Origin: a virus
Strand: one strand, 5' to 3'
Length of the DNA stretch: 64,000 nt
IMG/VR virus record: IMGVR_UViG_3300035698_018873
Coordinates: 1 to 64,000 of that record
Position 1 is the first letter of the stretch; every line of letters begins with the position of its first letter. Both the position numbers and the translations under genes were made by a program. This document shows, piece by piece, positions 39,855-49,314 of the stretch. The notes below the pieces were generated by a model. The model did not search any database. It saw nothing but the letters and a program-made list of their open reading frames with translations, and had not been told where the DNA came from.

Positions 39855-39876
39855 CAGCAATACTGATAGATATTTA

Positions 39877-41751
39877 TCATTTTATAAATTTTGGTATTTT
39901 TTTCCTTGACTTGAGAAAATCAACTGCATCAATAACAGTGCTACCAAATGCAATCTTTGCGACATAACCCATCTCAACAATATATTTCAGTCTTTTTCTG
40001 CTGTGGTCAATCAAGTACCAATTACCAGTAAAATAAAAATCTATAACTCTCGACCATCTTCTTTCATTTTTTCTTACTGCTCTGCCAACAATTTGATCAA
40101 AATTGCTTGATTTTTTGCCACCACCAATAAGTATCAAATTATGACATCCACCACCAAGATCCATACCTCTTTTGCCAACTTTGCTAACTATCAAAGTCTT
40201 AATATCACCATCTTCAAACCCTTTTATAGCTTTAATCCTATTCTTTGGCGATACCTTATTGAATATAAACGACGAATCAGGTAAAATTCTTTCTAATTCA
40301 AGACCCAACGGCTCAATACTGTTAGTATCAATAATAATTAAATTCTTTTCATTTTTAAAATTATTAACCATTTTTGAAATAACTTTATGAAAATCAGGAT
40401 TTTCTATAATTATTTCTTTTTCCGCAACGTCAAAAGCAGTCTTGTCTTGTGGATCAATATCTCCAAATTGAACCATACAATATTTAACTGGTTGTATTTG
40501 ATCTATTTCTTCCAATTCTTTTCTTTTAGATCTTGATATAACTGGCCCAAATCTGCCTTTTAAGATCATCTTCTGAACTGGTTTATCTGGGTCATACGGA
40601 GTGCCACTAAAACCATGAACATATCTTCCCTTAAACCATTCATCAAATAAATGATCATAATTTTTTGAAGCAGCGTTGTCCATTTCGTCAATTAATAACA
40701 ATTCGCAGTTGCCAACCATGTTCTGCAAAATGCCAGTCTTTTTTATTAAAGTATGATAAGATTTTAATGCTATCTTGAAGTATTTTTCTCTTTCGTATTC
40801 ATGAAACACTTCTATAGCTTTAGCAAGTTGCTTATCAAAATCACTCGTTACACTAGCGAATTTTAACAAGTCAACATCTTTTATACCTATTTTTTCAACC
40901 AATGATATTTCACTAAGTTCTTTTTCAATATCTTCAATATCCATTTTGAATTTCGACTTGCATTTGTCAATGACATTAGAAGCAGACCATACAAGCTTCC
41001 CTTTTAGTCCAATAATGGCCGACAATTTATCGCCATCTTTTTCAGACATGCTCTTAAAGTCTTTATTCATTGTTGACATTTTAATCTTAAAATTTTTTCT
41101 CATCGGCTTTTTAGGAGTGCTCAAAGCTGCAATAGAGCCAACACATACCAAATTACCATCTGGCATTTTGCCAGAATAAAACTCACCAACATCATCATGG
41201 TGCACCACATTAAATAACTTTAAGCTGTCTGTTATCTGGTTTAAAACAATAGTTTGTTCAGTTATTATCACAGTTGGGCATCTAAATAGCTTAACAATAC
41301 CAGCCATCATAGCTGATTTTCCTGCCCCAGTTGGATGAAAATGCGTTCCTATTTCAAACAATATTCCAGCAACACCCTTTTTTGATGCCTGACAAACAGA
41401 ATTTAAGCATCTCATTTGGTGATCGTGGGCCGTAATGCCATCAATTAATTTATTATCAAAAGATCCGACTGCTGGTATAGGATATTTCGACTTTTCTCTT
41501 ACATCAACCACTTCATAAGGAAAGTCATGTTCAATACATAATTCTATTAATTCTTTTAAATAACCTTTTCTTAATGACTGAGATTTTCTGTTGTAATATT
41601 TATAATATCCATCCCAAACACCATTCTTCATGGCCCTCTTGCGCATTGCTTGAGGGTCTTTTACTCTAAAATGTTTGTTTATAACAGACTCCTGCATCTC
41701 AAACACTTGGGTGAGTTTGAGCATACAGTTGTCTTCTATTATTATTTGCAC
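39877..41751 (-). CDS. uvsW: UvsW-like superfamily 2 helicase
   Basis: A 624-residue helicase. TGAGKS (141-146) is the Walker A, LLLIDEMD (352-358) is motif II (DEMD rather than DExH), SGTP (382-385) is motif III, and QIVGRAVRKNERR is motif VI. The N-terminus, with VWDGYYKYYN, matches the small DNA-binding domain of T4 UvsW (YGNWDGRIRL). An extra segment at about 215-345 enlarges the first RecA lobe. The GTG at 41749-41751 is preferred because it preserves this N-terminus. UvsW remodels R-loops and replication forks and drives recombination-dependent replication. Confidence 0.85.
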   Translation of the reverse strand: MQIIIEDNCMLKLTQVFEMQESVINKHFRVKDPQAMRKRAMKNGVWDGYYKYYNRKSQSLRKGYLKELIELCIEHDFPYEVVDVREKSKYPIPAVGSFDNKLIDGITAHDHQMRCLNSVCQASKKGVAGILFEIGTHFHPTGAGKSAMMAGIVKLFRCPTVIITEQTIVLNQITDSLKLFNVVHHDDVGEFYSGKMPDGNLVCVGSIAALSTPKKPMRKNFKIKMSTMNKDFKSMSEKDGDKLSAIIGLKGKLVWSASNVIDKCKSKFKMDIEDIEKELSEISLVEKIGIKDVDLLKFASVTSDFDKQLAKAIEVFHEYEREKYFKIALKSYHTLIKKTGILQNMVGNCELLLIDEMDNAASKNYDHLFDEWFKGRYVHGFSGTPYDPDKPVQKMILKGRFGPVISRSKRKELEEIDQIQPVKYCMVQFGDIDPQDKTAFDVAEKEIIIENPDFHKVISKMVNNFKNEKNLIIIDTNSIEPLGLELERILPDSSFIFNKVSPKNRIKAIKGFEDGDIKTLIVSKVGKRGMDLGGGCHNLILIGGGKKSSNFDQIVGRAVRKNERRWSRVIDFYFTGNWYLIDHSRKRLKYIVEMGYVAKIAFGSTVIDAVDFLKSRKKIPKFIK

Positions 41752-41767
41752 TTATTTAAAATACATA

Positions 41768-43030
41768 TTAATCTTTGTTGTCTTCTTTTTCTTCAGAATT
41801 TTCTGCACCAATAACAGCCAAAATAGGCTGAACGTGCATTCCTATAATCGAATTCGCCATTTCAGAAAAGTACTTACCAGTCAATTTAGCAGACGCCATT
41901 TCACGGGCTTCTCTAATCACTTCCCCATCAACCTGGCCAAGAATACTTTCATTTCCTTCCGCAACCACATCATCAACAGTCAATCTGTCAGTATTAACTT
42001 TGGCAATAGCATGTCTAGTCACACCATTAATACTAGCATCAACACTAATTTCTTGGTGTTCACTAAGAAGTTCGTGTTCTAATTCCAGTATGTCTTCAAG
42101 TATCATTAACGCCGCTTTTGCAGCAACCCACAATCTGGATTCACCTATACCCATTGATGATAACGCATCCTCTTCAGACCCAATACCACTGCCACCAAGA
42201 TATTCAGTTATCTTAGCAGTTGCTTTTTTCCTTATTTGAGAAACACGAACATTACTCACACCTAAAGCAGCCGCTATCTCTTTAGTAGCCTTTGGGTCTC
42301 TATCCTCACCACCTTTAGACATACCAAAAGTAGCCAACATAACAGCTTGTTCAGTCTGCGTTAAACCAATTTCCTCACTGTTGAACAAATTCAACAGCAA
42401 TTCTCTTCTCTGATTATGTGACTTCTCTGCTTTTTTGCCAGAATCAGGGTCACCTGGAATAGTAGAAGCAAACGTCGCTGCGCCATCTTCTTTACCCATT
42501 GGGGTATCAGCACTAACACTAGCTCTAGAACCTTTAAGAAAATCAGTCTTACCACCAGCGTGAGGCTTAACACCAGACACATTTGAAGATGCTGCTGCGC
42601 CTCTTTTGATTTTGGAATCTAAATATCTCTTCACATGAGTGGTAAATGGAGCAATTCCTTTGTCATTTTTAGCAGCATCCCAAACAGCCTCAACACCAAA
42701 CGAAACAGCCTCATCTACGCTAAAGGTTGGCGTCTGGTATCTTCTAGCAGTATAAATAATAGATGGTTTTAAAGCAGAAACAAGCTCATCTAATGTCCAA
42801 CCCTTATCTAACGGCTTTATAACCTTTTTTAAATCATTTAATGCTTTTCCAGGTTTTGGGCTAGGTATGCCAGTCCAATCAATAGAAGAACCATCTGCAT
42901 CTTTGTACGTTTCTTTAGGTTCTTCTGGTTCTTCTGGTTCTAAATGAGAATATGAATCAACATCAATATTTTCTTCATCTTCTACCTCTTCAAAAATTTT
43001 ATTCATTTTATCATTAAAATTAAAAGGCAT
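41768..43030 (-). CDS. Sigma-70 family factor, phage-type
   Basis: A 420-residue protein. Residues about 85-147 resemble region 2 (SIIYTARRYQ, then DEAVSFGVEAVWDAAKND, then THVKRYLDSKIKRG). Residues 220-278 are a region 4 helix-turn-helix (GLTQTEQAVML ... TKEIAAALGVSNVRVSQIRKKA). A Ser/Gly-rich linker separates them, and a 130-residue C-terminal extension follows that is not part of usual sigma factors. It therefore has a -35-type reader, unlike the gp55-like protein. Having both in one late cluster suggests two promoter classes. CGGAGAAACC precedes the ATG. Confidence 0.8.
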   Translation of the reverse strand: MPFNFNDKMNKIFEEVEDEENIDVDSYSHLEPEEPEEPKETYKDADGSSIDWTGIPSPKPGKALNDLKKVIKPLDKGWTLDELVSALKPSIIYTARRYQTPTFSVDEAVSFGVEAVWDAAKNDKGIAPFTTHVKRYLDSKIKRGAAASSNVSGVKPHAGGKTDFLKGSRASVSADTPMGKEDGAATFASTIPGDPDSGKKAEKSHNQRRELLLNLFNSEEIGLTQTEQAVMLATFGMSKGGEDRDPKATKEIAAALGVSNVRVSQIRKKATAKITEYLGGSGIGSEEDALSSMGIGESRLWVAAKAALMILEDILELEHELLSEHQEISVDASINGVTRHAIAKVNTDRLTVDDVVAEGNESILGQVDGEVIREAREMASAKLTGKYFSEMANSIIGMHVQPILAVIGAENSEEKEDNKD

Positions 43031-43041
43031 GGTTTCTCCGA

Positions 43042-43302
43042 TTATTGTATATTTGCTATATTTGGTGTGCGTCTGATGTCTGGAGTATTTCTACTTGGTG
43101 ACCAACTGTTTGACATTTGAACGATATCAATGTCTTTCTTTATACTTTTTTTAATTCCATCAACATCTTCAATATCTTCTTCGTCTTCGTTATCTATATC
43201 ATTGCTGTTTCTTTGTGGATTAGACATAGGAACACCATATTCATAATGACTATTTGTAGTTCTTGGATTTCCAAGTTTTATGTTCAAGCCAGATAATTTC
43301 AT
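43042..43302 (-). CDS. Hypothetical protein
   Basis: An 86-residue hydrophilic, probably disordered protein, rich in Asn, Asp and Pro. It overlaps the upstream gene by ATGA and sits just before the sigma factor. No recognised domain. Confidence 0.5.
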   Translation of the reverse strand: MKLSGLNIKLGNPRTTNSHYEYGVPMSNPQRNSNDIDNEDEEDIEDVDGIKKSIKKDIDIVQMSNSWSPSRNTPDIRRTPNIANIQ

Positions 43303-43727
43303 GTGCTTTTCAACGAAGAAATCATTTCTTGTTTAAAATCATTAAGAACATCATTTATTTCATTTCTAGTAACAAATTCTTTAGTGAGAATCGGTAACTG
43401 TTGTGCTACAGCATTTCTTATCTGTTGTGGGCTAAAAGTTGGTTCTTCACTGCTTTCAGGCTTTCTTGGCTTTTTAGGTTCTTTAATCTTGTTCATATTG
43501 TCAACATTAATTTCTTCACTAGCATCAATATATTCTTCTTCTAAAAATACCTCATACAAATTATTGCCAATACCACTGGTTTTAATTTTACACTCATTCA
43601 AACATTTAACGTCATCTTCATTACGAACCATTAAATAGCTGACTCCACCAATACTAACACATTCAGAAATACCATCCCCAAGATACACAATTACCTTTTT
43701 TATGCCACTTTCGTTAAGTTTTTTCAT
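43299..43727 (-). CDS. Hypothetical protein
   Basis: A 142-residue protein. The N-terminal 70 residues are beta-rich (KKVIVYLGDGISECVSIGG), followed by a Lys/Pro/Glu linker and a helical C-terminus. Overlaps on both sides (ATGA) place it in one translational unit with the 288-residue protein upstream. GAGGATAGC precedes the ATG. Function unknown. Confidence 0.5.
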   Translation of the reverse strand: MKKLNESGIKKVIVYLGDGISECVSIGGVSYLMVRNEDDVKCLNECKIKTSGIGNNLYEVFLEEEYIDASEEINVDNMNKIKEPKKPRKPESSEEPTFSPQQIRNAVAQQLPILTKEFVTRNEINDVLNDFKQEMISSLKST

Positions 43728-44590
43728 GCTATCCTCAAGTTAAATAATGGAGATGATCTAGTCTCGCCATTTGGCATATCAATGTCAACTCTATACTGGT
43801 ATGTTCCTTTTAAAAATCTATTAGTGTCAACCAAATATTGCAATACATACGGGTTAGATTTATATTGGTCTTGTCTTAGCCCTACTGTCATTTCTTCTTC
43901 TGAAATCACCACTTCTTTGTTTGCAGTTTGAAATGTTATTTTGGCCTTAAGCGATGGAATAAATTTAGAAATCTTATTTGTGTCATACTGATAAAGAGGC
44001 AATGGTGTTATACCAACCTCTAATTTTCTTATTTCAGGCTGTTGGAATCTACTATCAAGCGGCTCAAATCCAATGCGTATATTTTTTAAACCGTCATCAA
44101 CATACCAGCCACCACTATCAACAAAAAATTTGCTGCATTTACTTTGAATATTATTTGGATCATCACATGGGTTGCTACCAGCTATGTCAGTTACATCAGG
44201 ATCACAAGATTCGCAGTCATTACCAACAAAATTCCATACATCAAAATATACACCTGGACCAAACAACTCTTTACAAAGATACAAATCAAATTCAAAACAT
44301 CCAGGCGTGTATTCTGGTTGAATGTCTGTCCCACAAAATCCTGTATCTTGGTTAATGTTGCCACATCTCTTTATTAAGCCATCATATAAAAATTCGTTTG
44401 ATAAATCTTTATCCTCTGGAGCGGCTGGTGGAAACACAATTTCAGTTACAAGATTCTCTTCATTAACCGAACATTTGTATATCTGAATAGAGCACAAAGA
44501 TAACGGATCTTTTGGTTCTCCATTATAGAAGAACTTATTGTTAAGTGTCACAGTATCACAAACGGCAGCATTTAATCTAGAAGAACTCAT
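43724..44590 (-). CDS. Putative virion protein, Cys-rich
   Basis: A 288-residue, mainly beta protein with about 14 cysteines clustered in the middle (CGNI, CGTD, CESCDPD, CDDP). The C-terminal 60 residues look like an immunoglobulin-like or tail-module sandwich (YQYRVDIDMPNGETRSSPLF). It lies among tail genes, so a structural or adhesion role is likely but unproven. The ATG directly follows TGTCAAATATATTGT, with no Shine-Dalgarno. Confidence 0.5.
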   Translation of the reverse strand: MSSSRLNAAVCDTVTLNNKFFYNGEPKDPLSLCSIQIYKCSVNEENLVTEIVFPPAAPEDKDLSNEFLYDGLIKRCGNINQDTGFCGTDIQPEYTPGCFEFDLYLCKELFGPGVYFDVWNFVGNDCESCDPDVTDIAGSNPCDDPNNIQSKCSKFFVDSGGWYVDDGLKNIRIGFEPLDSRFQQPEIRKLEVGITPLPLYQYDTNKISKFIPSLKAKITFQTANKEVVISEEEMTVGLRQDQYKSNPYVLQYLVDTNRFLKGTYQYRVDIDMPNGETRSSPLFNLRIA

Positions 44591-44605
44591 ACAATATATT
44601 TGACA
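44591..44605 (-). promoter_or_regulatory. Late-promoter-like element, leaderless type
   Basis: TGTCAAATATATTGT fills the whole 15-bp space between the preceding gene and the ATG at 44590. Eleven of the first twelve positions, or all twelve, match the element at 6063-6077, which is also a 15-bp gap filler. Confidence 0.6.
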
Positions 44606-44863
44606 TTACCTTCTTACACTAGGCATTGACGGTTTTGACATTCTTGGAGTTCTGGCTCCCTTAGTTTTATTCTGAGAGTCATTCTTTTTCTTCATTTCTT
44701 CATTATATCTTTCTAAATACCAAACACGTTCTTCTGCAGTCATTACTCGCTGTTCAAATAAAGATAAGCCACAATATTCCTTAAGAAGGAACATTTGATT
44801 CCACAAGGCCCAATACTGATTGTCTAGGGCCTCATGGTTAACCTGGGCGAAAAAAGTTTTCAC
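44606..44863 (-). CDS. Small tail gene, probable +1 frameshift extension of gp26-like protein
   Basis: An 85-codon frame with only a GTG start that sits against GGA, inside the end of the gp26-like gene. It overlaps that gene by 26 bases in the +1 frame. In the overlap the upstream frame reads TTT TTT CGC and this frame reads TTT TTC GCC, so a tRNA-Phe slip of one base would fuse them. Residues DNQYWALWNQMFLLKEYCGLS and EERVWYLERYNEE are helical. Position and layout match tail assembly chaperone frameshift pairs of many phages. It could also be an independent gp51-like gene. Confidence 0.5.
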   Translation of the reverse strand: MKTFFAQVNHEALDNQYWALWNQMFLLKEYCGLSLFEQRVMTAEERVWYLERYNEEMKKKNDSQNKTKGARTPRMSKPSMPSVRR

Positions 44864-45797
44864 TCCAAGGTAAGGCTATAGTAGACTCAGCTTTGCAGTC
44901 ATCATTTTGACATGTTACTTCTAACGAAGTATCCACACCAGGGCTAATATCATCAATGAAGGTCCTAATGACAGCAGTATCTTGTTGATGTAGTCCATCA
45001 ATTATGCTAATTCTTCTGTCACCAGAATGTTGTTCTCCATCAATTTCAAATCCAATTATCTGATTTTTCATGTTATCATCATAAACTTTACTTAGATCTT
45101 GCATATTATTTTTAATAACAGTTTTATTCTTTGACTTCTTTTTGATGCGAGCTTTTGACTTTTTGACAGGATCAAAAATTCCATCATCTGATCTAGACAT
45201 TTTCATTATATCATTGACTCTAACTAATCTTATCAACGCTTTAATATCTTTTCCAAATGATTCTGATAATTTGGGCAAATCGACCTTAAATGGTTCTTCA
45301 GTATACTCATCATTGGCCCATTGAACTGATTCTTGCAAATCATTAAGATCAAAATTGTACATGTTCTTTGATTTGCAAGAAGAACATGTAGAAACAAATT
45401 CATAGTCATTGCCGTGTGTTATACCTCTTAAGTAATATAACACATAATTAAAATCTCCAGCAACCATATCTCTAATGCTAAAGCCTTCTGGAAGTTTAGT
45501 ACATGATTCAACAATCTTGTTAAGCAATGATCCACTGGCAATCAATCTCTGATTTGTTAACATTTTATCAACATCAGCACCCATAGGCTTTACTTCTAAT
45601 ATGCCATCAGGCATCGCACCATTGTAATACCGACCTTTACTAGGAAGTTTTACTTTTTCCCAAGGAATATAGTTGTCTTGAGAAATATGGTCCAACAATT
45701 GATCAAATAAATTTTGTTGAGATTCTTGATTTTCTTCAATCCTCTCAAGTTGCTGGGCAACACTATCTGGCATTTCTTCTGACATTTCTTCTGACAT
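44838..45797 (-). CDS. 26: Baseplate hub/tail assembly protein (gp26-like)
   Basis: A 319-residue protein resembling the T4 baseplate family that includes gp26. VKLPSKGRYYNG, then DFNYVLYYLRGITHGNDYEF, and two CxxC-type pairs (CSSC and CQNDDC) are consistent with a zinc-binding domain for assembly. The first nine codons contain a direct repeat (MSEE MSEE). AGAGGTGAAATA precedes the ATG, with AGTAAATAATTC further upstream. Its 3' end overlaps a small +1-frame gene. Confidence 0.65.
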   Translation of the reverse strand: MSEEMSEEMPDSVAQQLERIEENQESQQNLFDQLLDHISQDNYIPWEKVKLPSKGRYYNGAMPDGILEVKPMGADVDKMLTNQRLIASGSLLNKIVESCTKLPEGFSIRDMVAGDFNYVLYYLRGITHGNDYEFVSTCSSCKSKNMYNFDLNDLQESVQWANDEYTEEPFKVDLPKLSESFGKDIKALIRLVRVNDIMKMSRSDDGIFDPVKKSKARIKKKSKNKTVIKNNMQDLSKVYDDNMKNQIIGFEIDGEQHSGDRRISIIDGLHQQDTAVIRTFIDDISPGVDTSLEVTCQNDDCKAESTIALPWSENFFRPG

Positions 45798-45810
45798 TAT
45801 TTCACCTCTA

Positions 45811-45822
45811 GAATTATTTACT
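45811..45822 (-). promoter_or_regulatory. Late-promoter-like element with SD leader
   Basis: AGTAAATAATTC lies upstream of AGAGGTG and the ATG at 45797. It is the same core as at 5286-5298 and 25295-25306, here with a normal leader. It follows a hairpin that ends the sheath-tube transcript. Confidence 0.5.
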
Positions 45823-45839
45823 TCTTACATAGATACAAC

Positions 45840-45867
45840 AATCCCCTCGTGTTTAAACGAGGGGATT
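45840..45867 (-). terminator. Hairpin after the tail tube gene
   Basis: AATCCCCTCGT (45840-45850) pairs perfectly with ACGAGGGGATT (45857-45867) around a 6-nt loop. It lies ten bases after the tube gene stop. The T run is weak, so it may act as a 3' end stabiliser as well as a terminator. Confidence 0.65.
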
Positions 45868-45877
45868 TAACAAAAAT

Positions 45878-46408
45878 CTACTGTAATTCTGCTCTATCAT
45901 ATTTCATTGATACATCAATGGTTTGTATCTCAGTATTAGTATAATCAAGATCATTCCAATTAACATCGATAGGCCAACAACCGTACATCTTCCAAGATTC
46001 TATACTCTTGCCTTGGCCATCAGTCATAGACAACACAGAATCTTTTTTATAGTCTGACGGACTAGCAACTGTGGCTGATGGGATTTGAATAATTTCATTA
46101 AGCCATTCATAAACAGTCGCTGACGAGTCTAAGTCATTAGCAACATCATAAAAAACCAAGGAAACTGGTTCCCAGTGATACTTACCAGCAAAGTAAGCTT
46201 GTTCTTCATCATGATGCATGACTGCTTCTTCGACAACACTATGGGGTCTCTGAGCAGACTGCAAATAAACAGAAGCCTCTTTCAGTTTTCCTACACCACC
46301 GTAAAGTTGAGAAAACACCCATCTATGTTTTCTTTTAGTTTCAACTCTTGGTGACGCAGAGCCATTCTCAAACGATTCTGTATTATTACCTGAGGTAAAT
46401 CCTGGCAT
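45878..46408 (-). CDS. 19: Tail tube protein (gp19-like)
   Basis: A 176-residue protein with the tube family pattern: ETKRKHRWVFSQLYG near the N-terminus, SAQRPHSVVEEAVMHHDEEQAYFAGKYHWEPVSLVFYD in the middle, and WKMYGCWPIDVNWNDLDY at the C-terminal strand. It stacks as hexamers inside the sheath to form the DNA channel. It lies 13 bases after the sheath gene, with AGGAGAAATAAC before the ATG, and is followed by a hairpin. Confidence 0.92.
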   Translation of the reverse strand: MPGFTSGNNTESFENGSASPRVETKRKHRWVFSQLYGGVGKLKEASVYLQSAQRPHSVVEEAVMHHDEEQAYFAGKYHWEPVSLVFYDVANDLDSSATVYEWLNEIIQIPSATVASPSDYKKDSVLSMTDGQGKSIESWKMYGCWPIDVNWNDLDYTNTEIQTIDVSMKYDRAELQ

Positions 46409-46421
46409 GTTATTTCTCCTA

Positions 46422-49271
46422 TTAGCCCGTTACGCCGACAGCAGCCAAGACTTCTTCACTGGAGAAGCTTTGATCTGTTCTCAAAATACCAATATTTAGA
46501 ACAATAAATTCTGCCACTCTTGTAGGCTTGATCAACAACGAAACGTGCATTTCGTTTCTGCCTATCCTGATCGGTGTATTGTTGGTTTCATCACAAATAA
46601 CTTTGTACCCCGTGACACCACGTCTGGATTGTACATCATTCATGAAATTTTCAACATTTAACGTAAGACTATTTCGTGTTGATTCATCATTTGGCTCAAA
46701 CAGGTATTCATTAAGAAGACCATTAGGACCAGAAAGATTCTTCTTGATAAAGGTCAACAACATTCTTACATTAACTCTATCAAGAGCGCTATCGGCTCTT
46801 TGAAGAGTTCTTTGGCCCCAAATGTAAATTCCCTTTTGTGGAAAATTAGCAATTGGATTAACGGCATTGTTTAAACCATACATTATATCACGTTGACCAC
46901 GATCTGGATCAAATTCAAGACCAAGCGCCTGAATCAGTTGACCTCTACGTAGTCCAGCTGGTGCAAACCACTGTTCAGAAACGCGTTCAGTCCTGGCAAA
47001 CACACCAGCAACATGACCAGATGGAGGAGTAAAGATTTCACCACCATTAAATTGGTCGAATATCTTAACCCATGGGCTGTACAGCGAACCATAGCTGCTA
47101 TTGAGAGCAACCTGAAGGTCAGTGAACAACAGTCCATTATGCCAGTCAACAACTTGCTGTGCATTGAGACCAAATGGAGGATCGATAATACTTAAGCAGT
47201 CACCACGACTAGTAGCAACAGCTAAAGCAGTGGTAATAACAGCGCCACTTGAGAATCCTGGAGTTAGCAGCAAAGAAATATCAATCTTTTCAGGATCAGC
47301 AAAAGAGTAAAGACCACTACTTTCTGCTGGATTGCCAATTATGGCCCTATCAAGCTCGCTTGAGTAAACTGGATCAAAAGGAATACCATTAGCCTGGCCA
47401 TCAAATTCTCTATTAAAGAATGATGCTGGTTCACGATCTTCATAATCAATACCAGAATCGCCACCAAGGAATTCAGGTCTATTAATCCATTGGATGAATT
47501 CGTTTCCGCCAACAGGAGCACTAACGCCATCAGGATTTAAAAAGCTGCCAACATACCGACTACTTGCTGGATCAAATGAAATATTGTCTAGGGCGAATAC
47601 TAAAACATCCTGGTTATCAACCAATTTAAAGCTAAATCTTCCAGGAGGTGCTACTTCGCCAGAGAATCGTTCAAGGTCAATTCTGTATCCATCAACCCAA
47701 GTACCAGACGTGGTTGCTACAAACCAACCAACAATATTCTGATAATATGCAGCATCAACTACACATTGGGCAGCCTTAGAAGTATCACCATTAGAATATT
47801 CTTCACAACTCAGTGGGATTTCTTCAGTTACTTCACCACCTTCTGGGAGGGCAGTTCTAAGATCTCTAAATCCTCTGAATGACTCAGTGAACGGAAATAA
47901 GAAACCAACAGTCTCAGCAAATCTGACTGAAGTAATATTGCTACCATTAGCCATTAACCTTATTTGGTCAAGTTGATGGCCAACCGTTGTTTCAACAACT
48001 AAAACACTATCACCGCCTGGTATAACCATTGAATAGGCTTTAACCAAAACATCGCCAGAAACCGTAGCCGACGCATTAATCGCAGAAGCTACAGTAGCTG
48101 CTGGAATATCAGACCCAACTGGTATTGTAGCGTTAAATTCAACTTTTGCAGAAGATGATTCTACTTGGAATTTAGCTATGCTATTAGAAGAATTAAAATC
48201 GTACGGTTCTGGTTGAATGCCAATCAGATTTGATCTTGGTATATCAAAAATGTAAAGACTTTGGCCAATCTCTAATGCAAATGCTTCAGTTGAAACTAGT
48301 TGGATTGACTCGCCAGCTGTCTCAGTTCTAAATTGAACGCAATCATCTTCTGTAGCGTATGCTAAATATCCTTCACCGGATAAACCAGGAATAGAATTTA
48401 AAGCATTTGCTAAATCGTCAGCAGTAGCATAATCACCAGTAATGACGTAAGAATTAATGCTACTTACGTCACCATTATCAACATTAAATGAAAAGGTTGT
48501 GTTATCAGGCTTAACAGAAAATCTGAACGAGTCATTAGTATCTAAAGTTCCTGATGCAACAACTATTTGAACAACAATTCCATCAGAAACAACAATGTCT
48601 TCACTTGTGCCGACAGTGCCGCTTTCAACAATAGACCCAGATGTAACTTCTGCGCCATCAGACGACCTTGTTATTAAATATTCAGCACCATCAATCGAAC
48701 TCCCGCTAGTGGCTGGAGCACTGGTCAATAAGACTAAAAATTCATCATCAATTGGCGCTATGTAATCAGACCCAACAAAAGTCAGATTAGCAGCAGTGGG
48801 TCCAAATGTAACTTCATTAACTAAAGCATCAACAAATTCAATAAACGATGTTGATGCAGAATGGAATGAGAAGCCATTTTGGCCAGCTTCACGAGTCTTA
48901 ATCTTACCAAAGTCAATATTCTGAAAAACCGGAATGCGGCCCCAGCCAGACTCTTTATTGCCAGAAACATCAATGCAAACATCGGCAAGTTCTTCGTCTT
49001 GCCCATCTTCACATTCAATGCCTACTCTATTGACCCAAGCAATATTACCTTCTTCCAAAAAAGCTATTACGGCATAGCCTAAATAACTTTCTGGAAAAGG
49101 ATTGCCATACGTATCAACAAAGTTCTGCGCATTTGTTACTAGACTCGGATCATTGATCGGACCCTTATTTGCAGTTCCGACAAAACCTGGAAGTATTCCG
49201 CTGCTCCCATTGGGAAGAACACTAAGGTCGATCTCGTTAACAAAAACTGCTGGGCTTAGAAAAGTTGCCAT
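46422..49271 (-). CDS. 18: Tail sheath protein (gp18-like)
   Basis: A 949-residue contractile sheath protein. The N-terminus FLSPAVFVNEIDLS ... GILPGFVGTANKGP is the classic sheath start. The C-terminal domain has RTLQRADSALDRVNVRMLLTFIKKNL and NTPIRIGRNEMHVSLLIKPTRVAEFI, which interlock subunits. It is about 290 residues longer than T4 gp18; the extra length lies in central beta domains (about residues 150-480) probably exposed on the surface. CGGAGTGAGC precedes the ATG, with GCAAAAATACTTTAAAG upstream. Confidence 0.94.
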   Translation of the reverse strand: MATFLSPAVFVNEIDLSVLPNGSSGILPGFVGTANKGPINDPSLVTNAQNFVDTYGNPFPESYLGYAVIAFLEEGNIAWVNRVGIECEDGQDEELADVCIDVSGNKESGWGRIPVFQNIDFGKIKTREAGQNGFSFHSASTSFIEFVDALVNEVTFGPTAANLTFVGSDYIAPIDDEFLVLLTSAPATSGSSIDGAEYLITRSSDGAEVTSGSIVESGTVGTSEDIVVSDGIVVQIVVASGTLDTNDSFRFSVKPDNTTFSFNVDNGDVSSINSYVITGDYATADDLANALNSIPGLSGEGYLAYATEDDCVQFRTETAGESIQLVSTEAFALEIGQSLYIFDIPRSNLIGIQPEPYDFNSSNSIAKFQVESSSAKVEFNATIPVGSDIPAATVASAINASATVSGDVLVKAYSMVIPGGDSVLVVETTVGHQLDQIRLMANGSNITSVRFAETVGFLFPFTESFRGFRDLRTALPEGGEVTEEIPLSCEEYSNGDTSKAAQCVVDAAYYQNIVGWFVATTSGTWVDGYRIDLERFSGEVAPPGRFSFKLVDNQDVLVFALDNISFDPASSRYVGSFLNPDGVSAPVGGNEFIQWINRPEFLGGDSGIDYEDREPASFFNREFDGQANGIPFDPVYSSELDRAIIGNPAESSGLYSFADPEKIDISLLLTPGFSSGAVITTALAVATSRGDCLSIIDPPFGLNAQQVVDWHNGLLFTDLQVALNSSYGSLYSPWVKIFDQFNGGEIFTPPSGHVAGVFARTERVSEQWFAPAGLRRGQLIQALGLEFDPDRGQRDIMYGLNNAVNPIANFPQKGIYIWGQRTLQRADSALDRVNVRMLLTFIKKNLSGPNGLLNEYLFEPNDESTRNSLTLNVENFMNDVQSRRGVTGYKVICDETNNTPIRIGRNEMHVSLLIKPTRVAEFIVLNIGILRTDQSFSSEEVLAAVGVTG

Positions 49272-49286
49272 TAGCTCACTCCGTGC

Positions 49287-49302
49287 TTTAAAGTATTTTT
49301 GC
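49287..49302 (-). promoter_or_regulatory. Shared leader element GCAAAAATACTTTAAA
   Basis: The element lies upstream of the sheath gene and is followed by a Shine-Dalgarno. It differs by one base from the element at 30521-30534, upstream of the 809-residue head protein. It probably drives the sheath-tube pair. Confidence 0.5.
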
Positions 49303-49314
49303 TGAAGTTAATAT

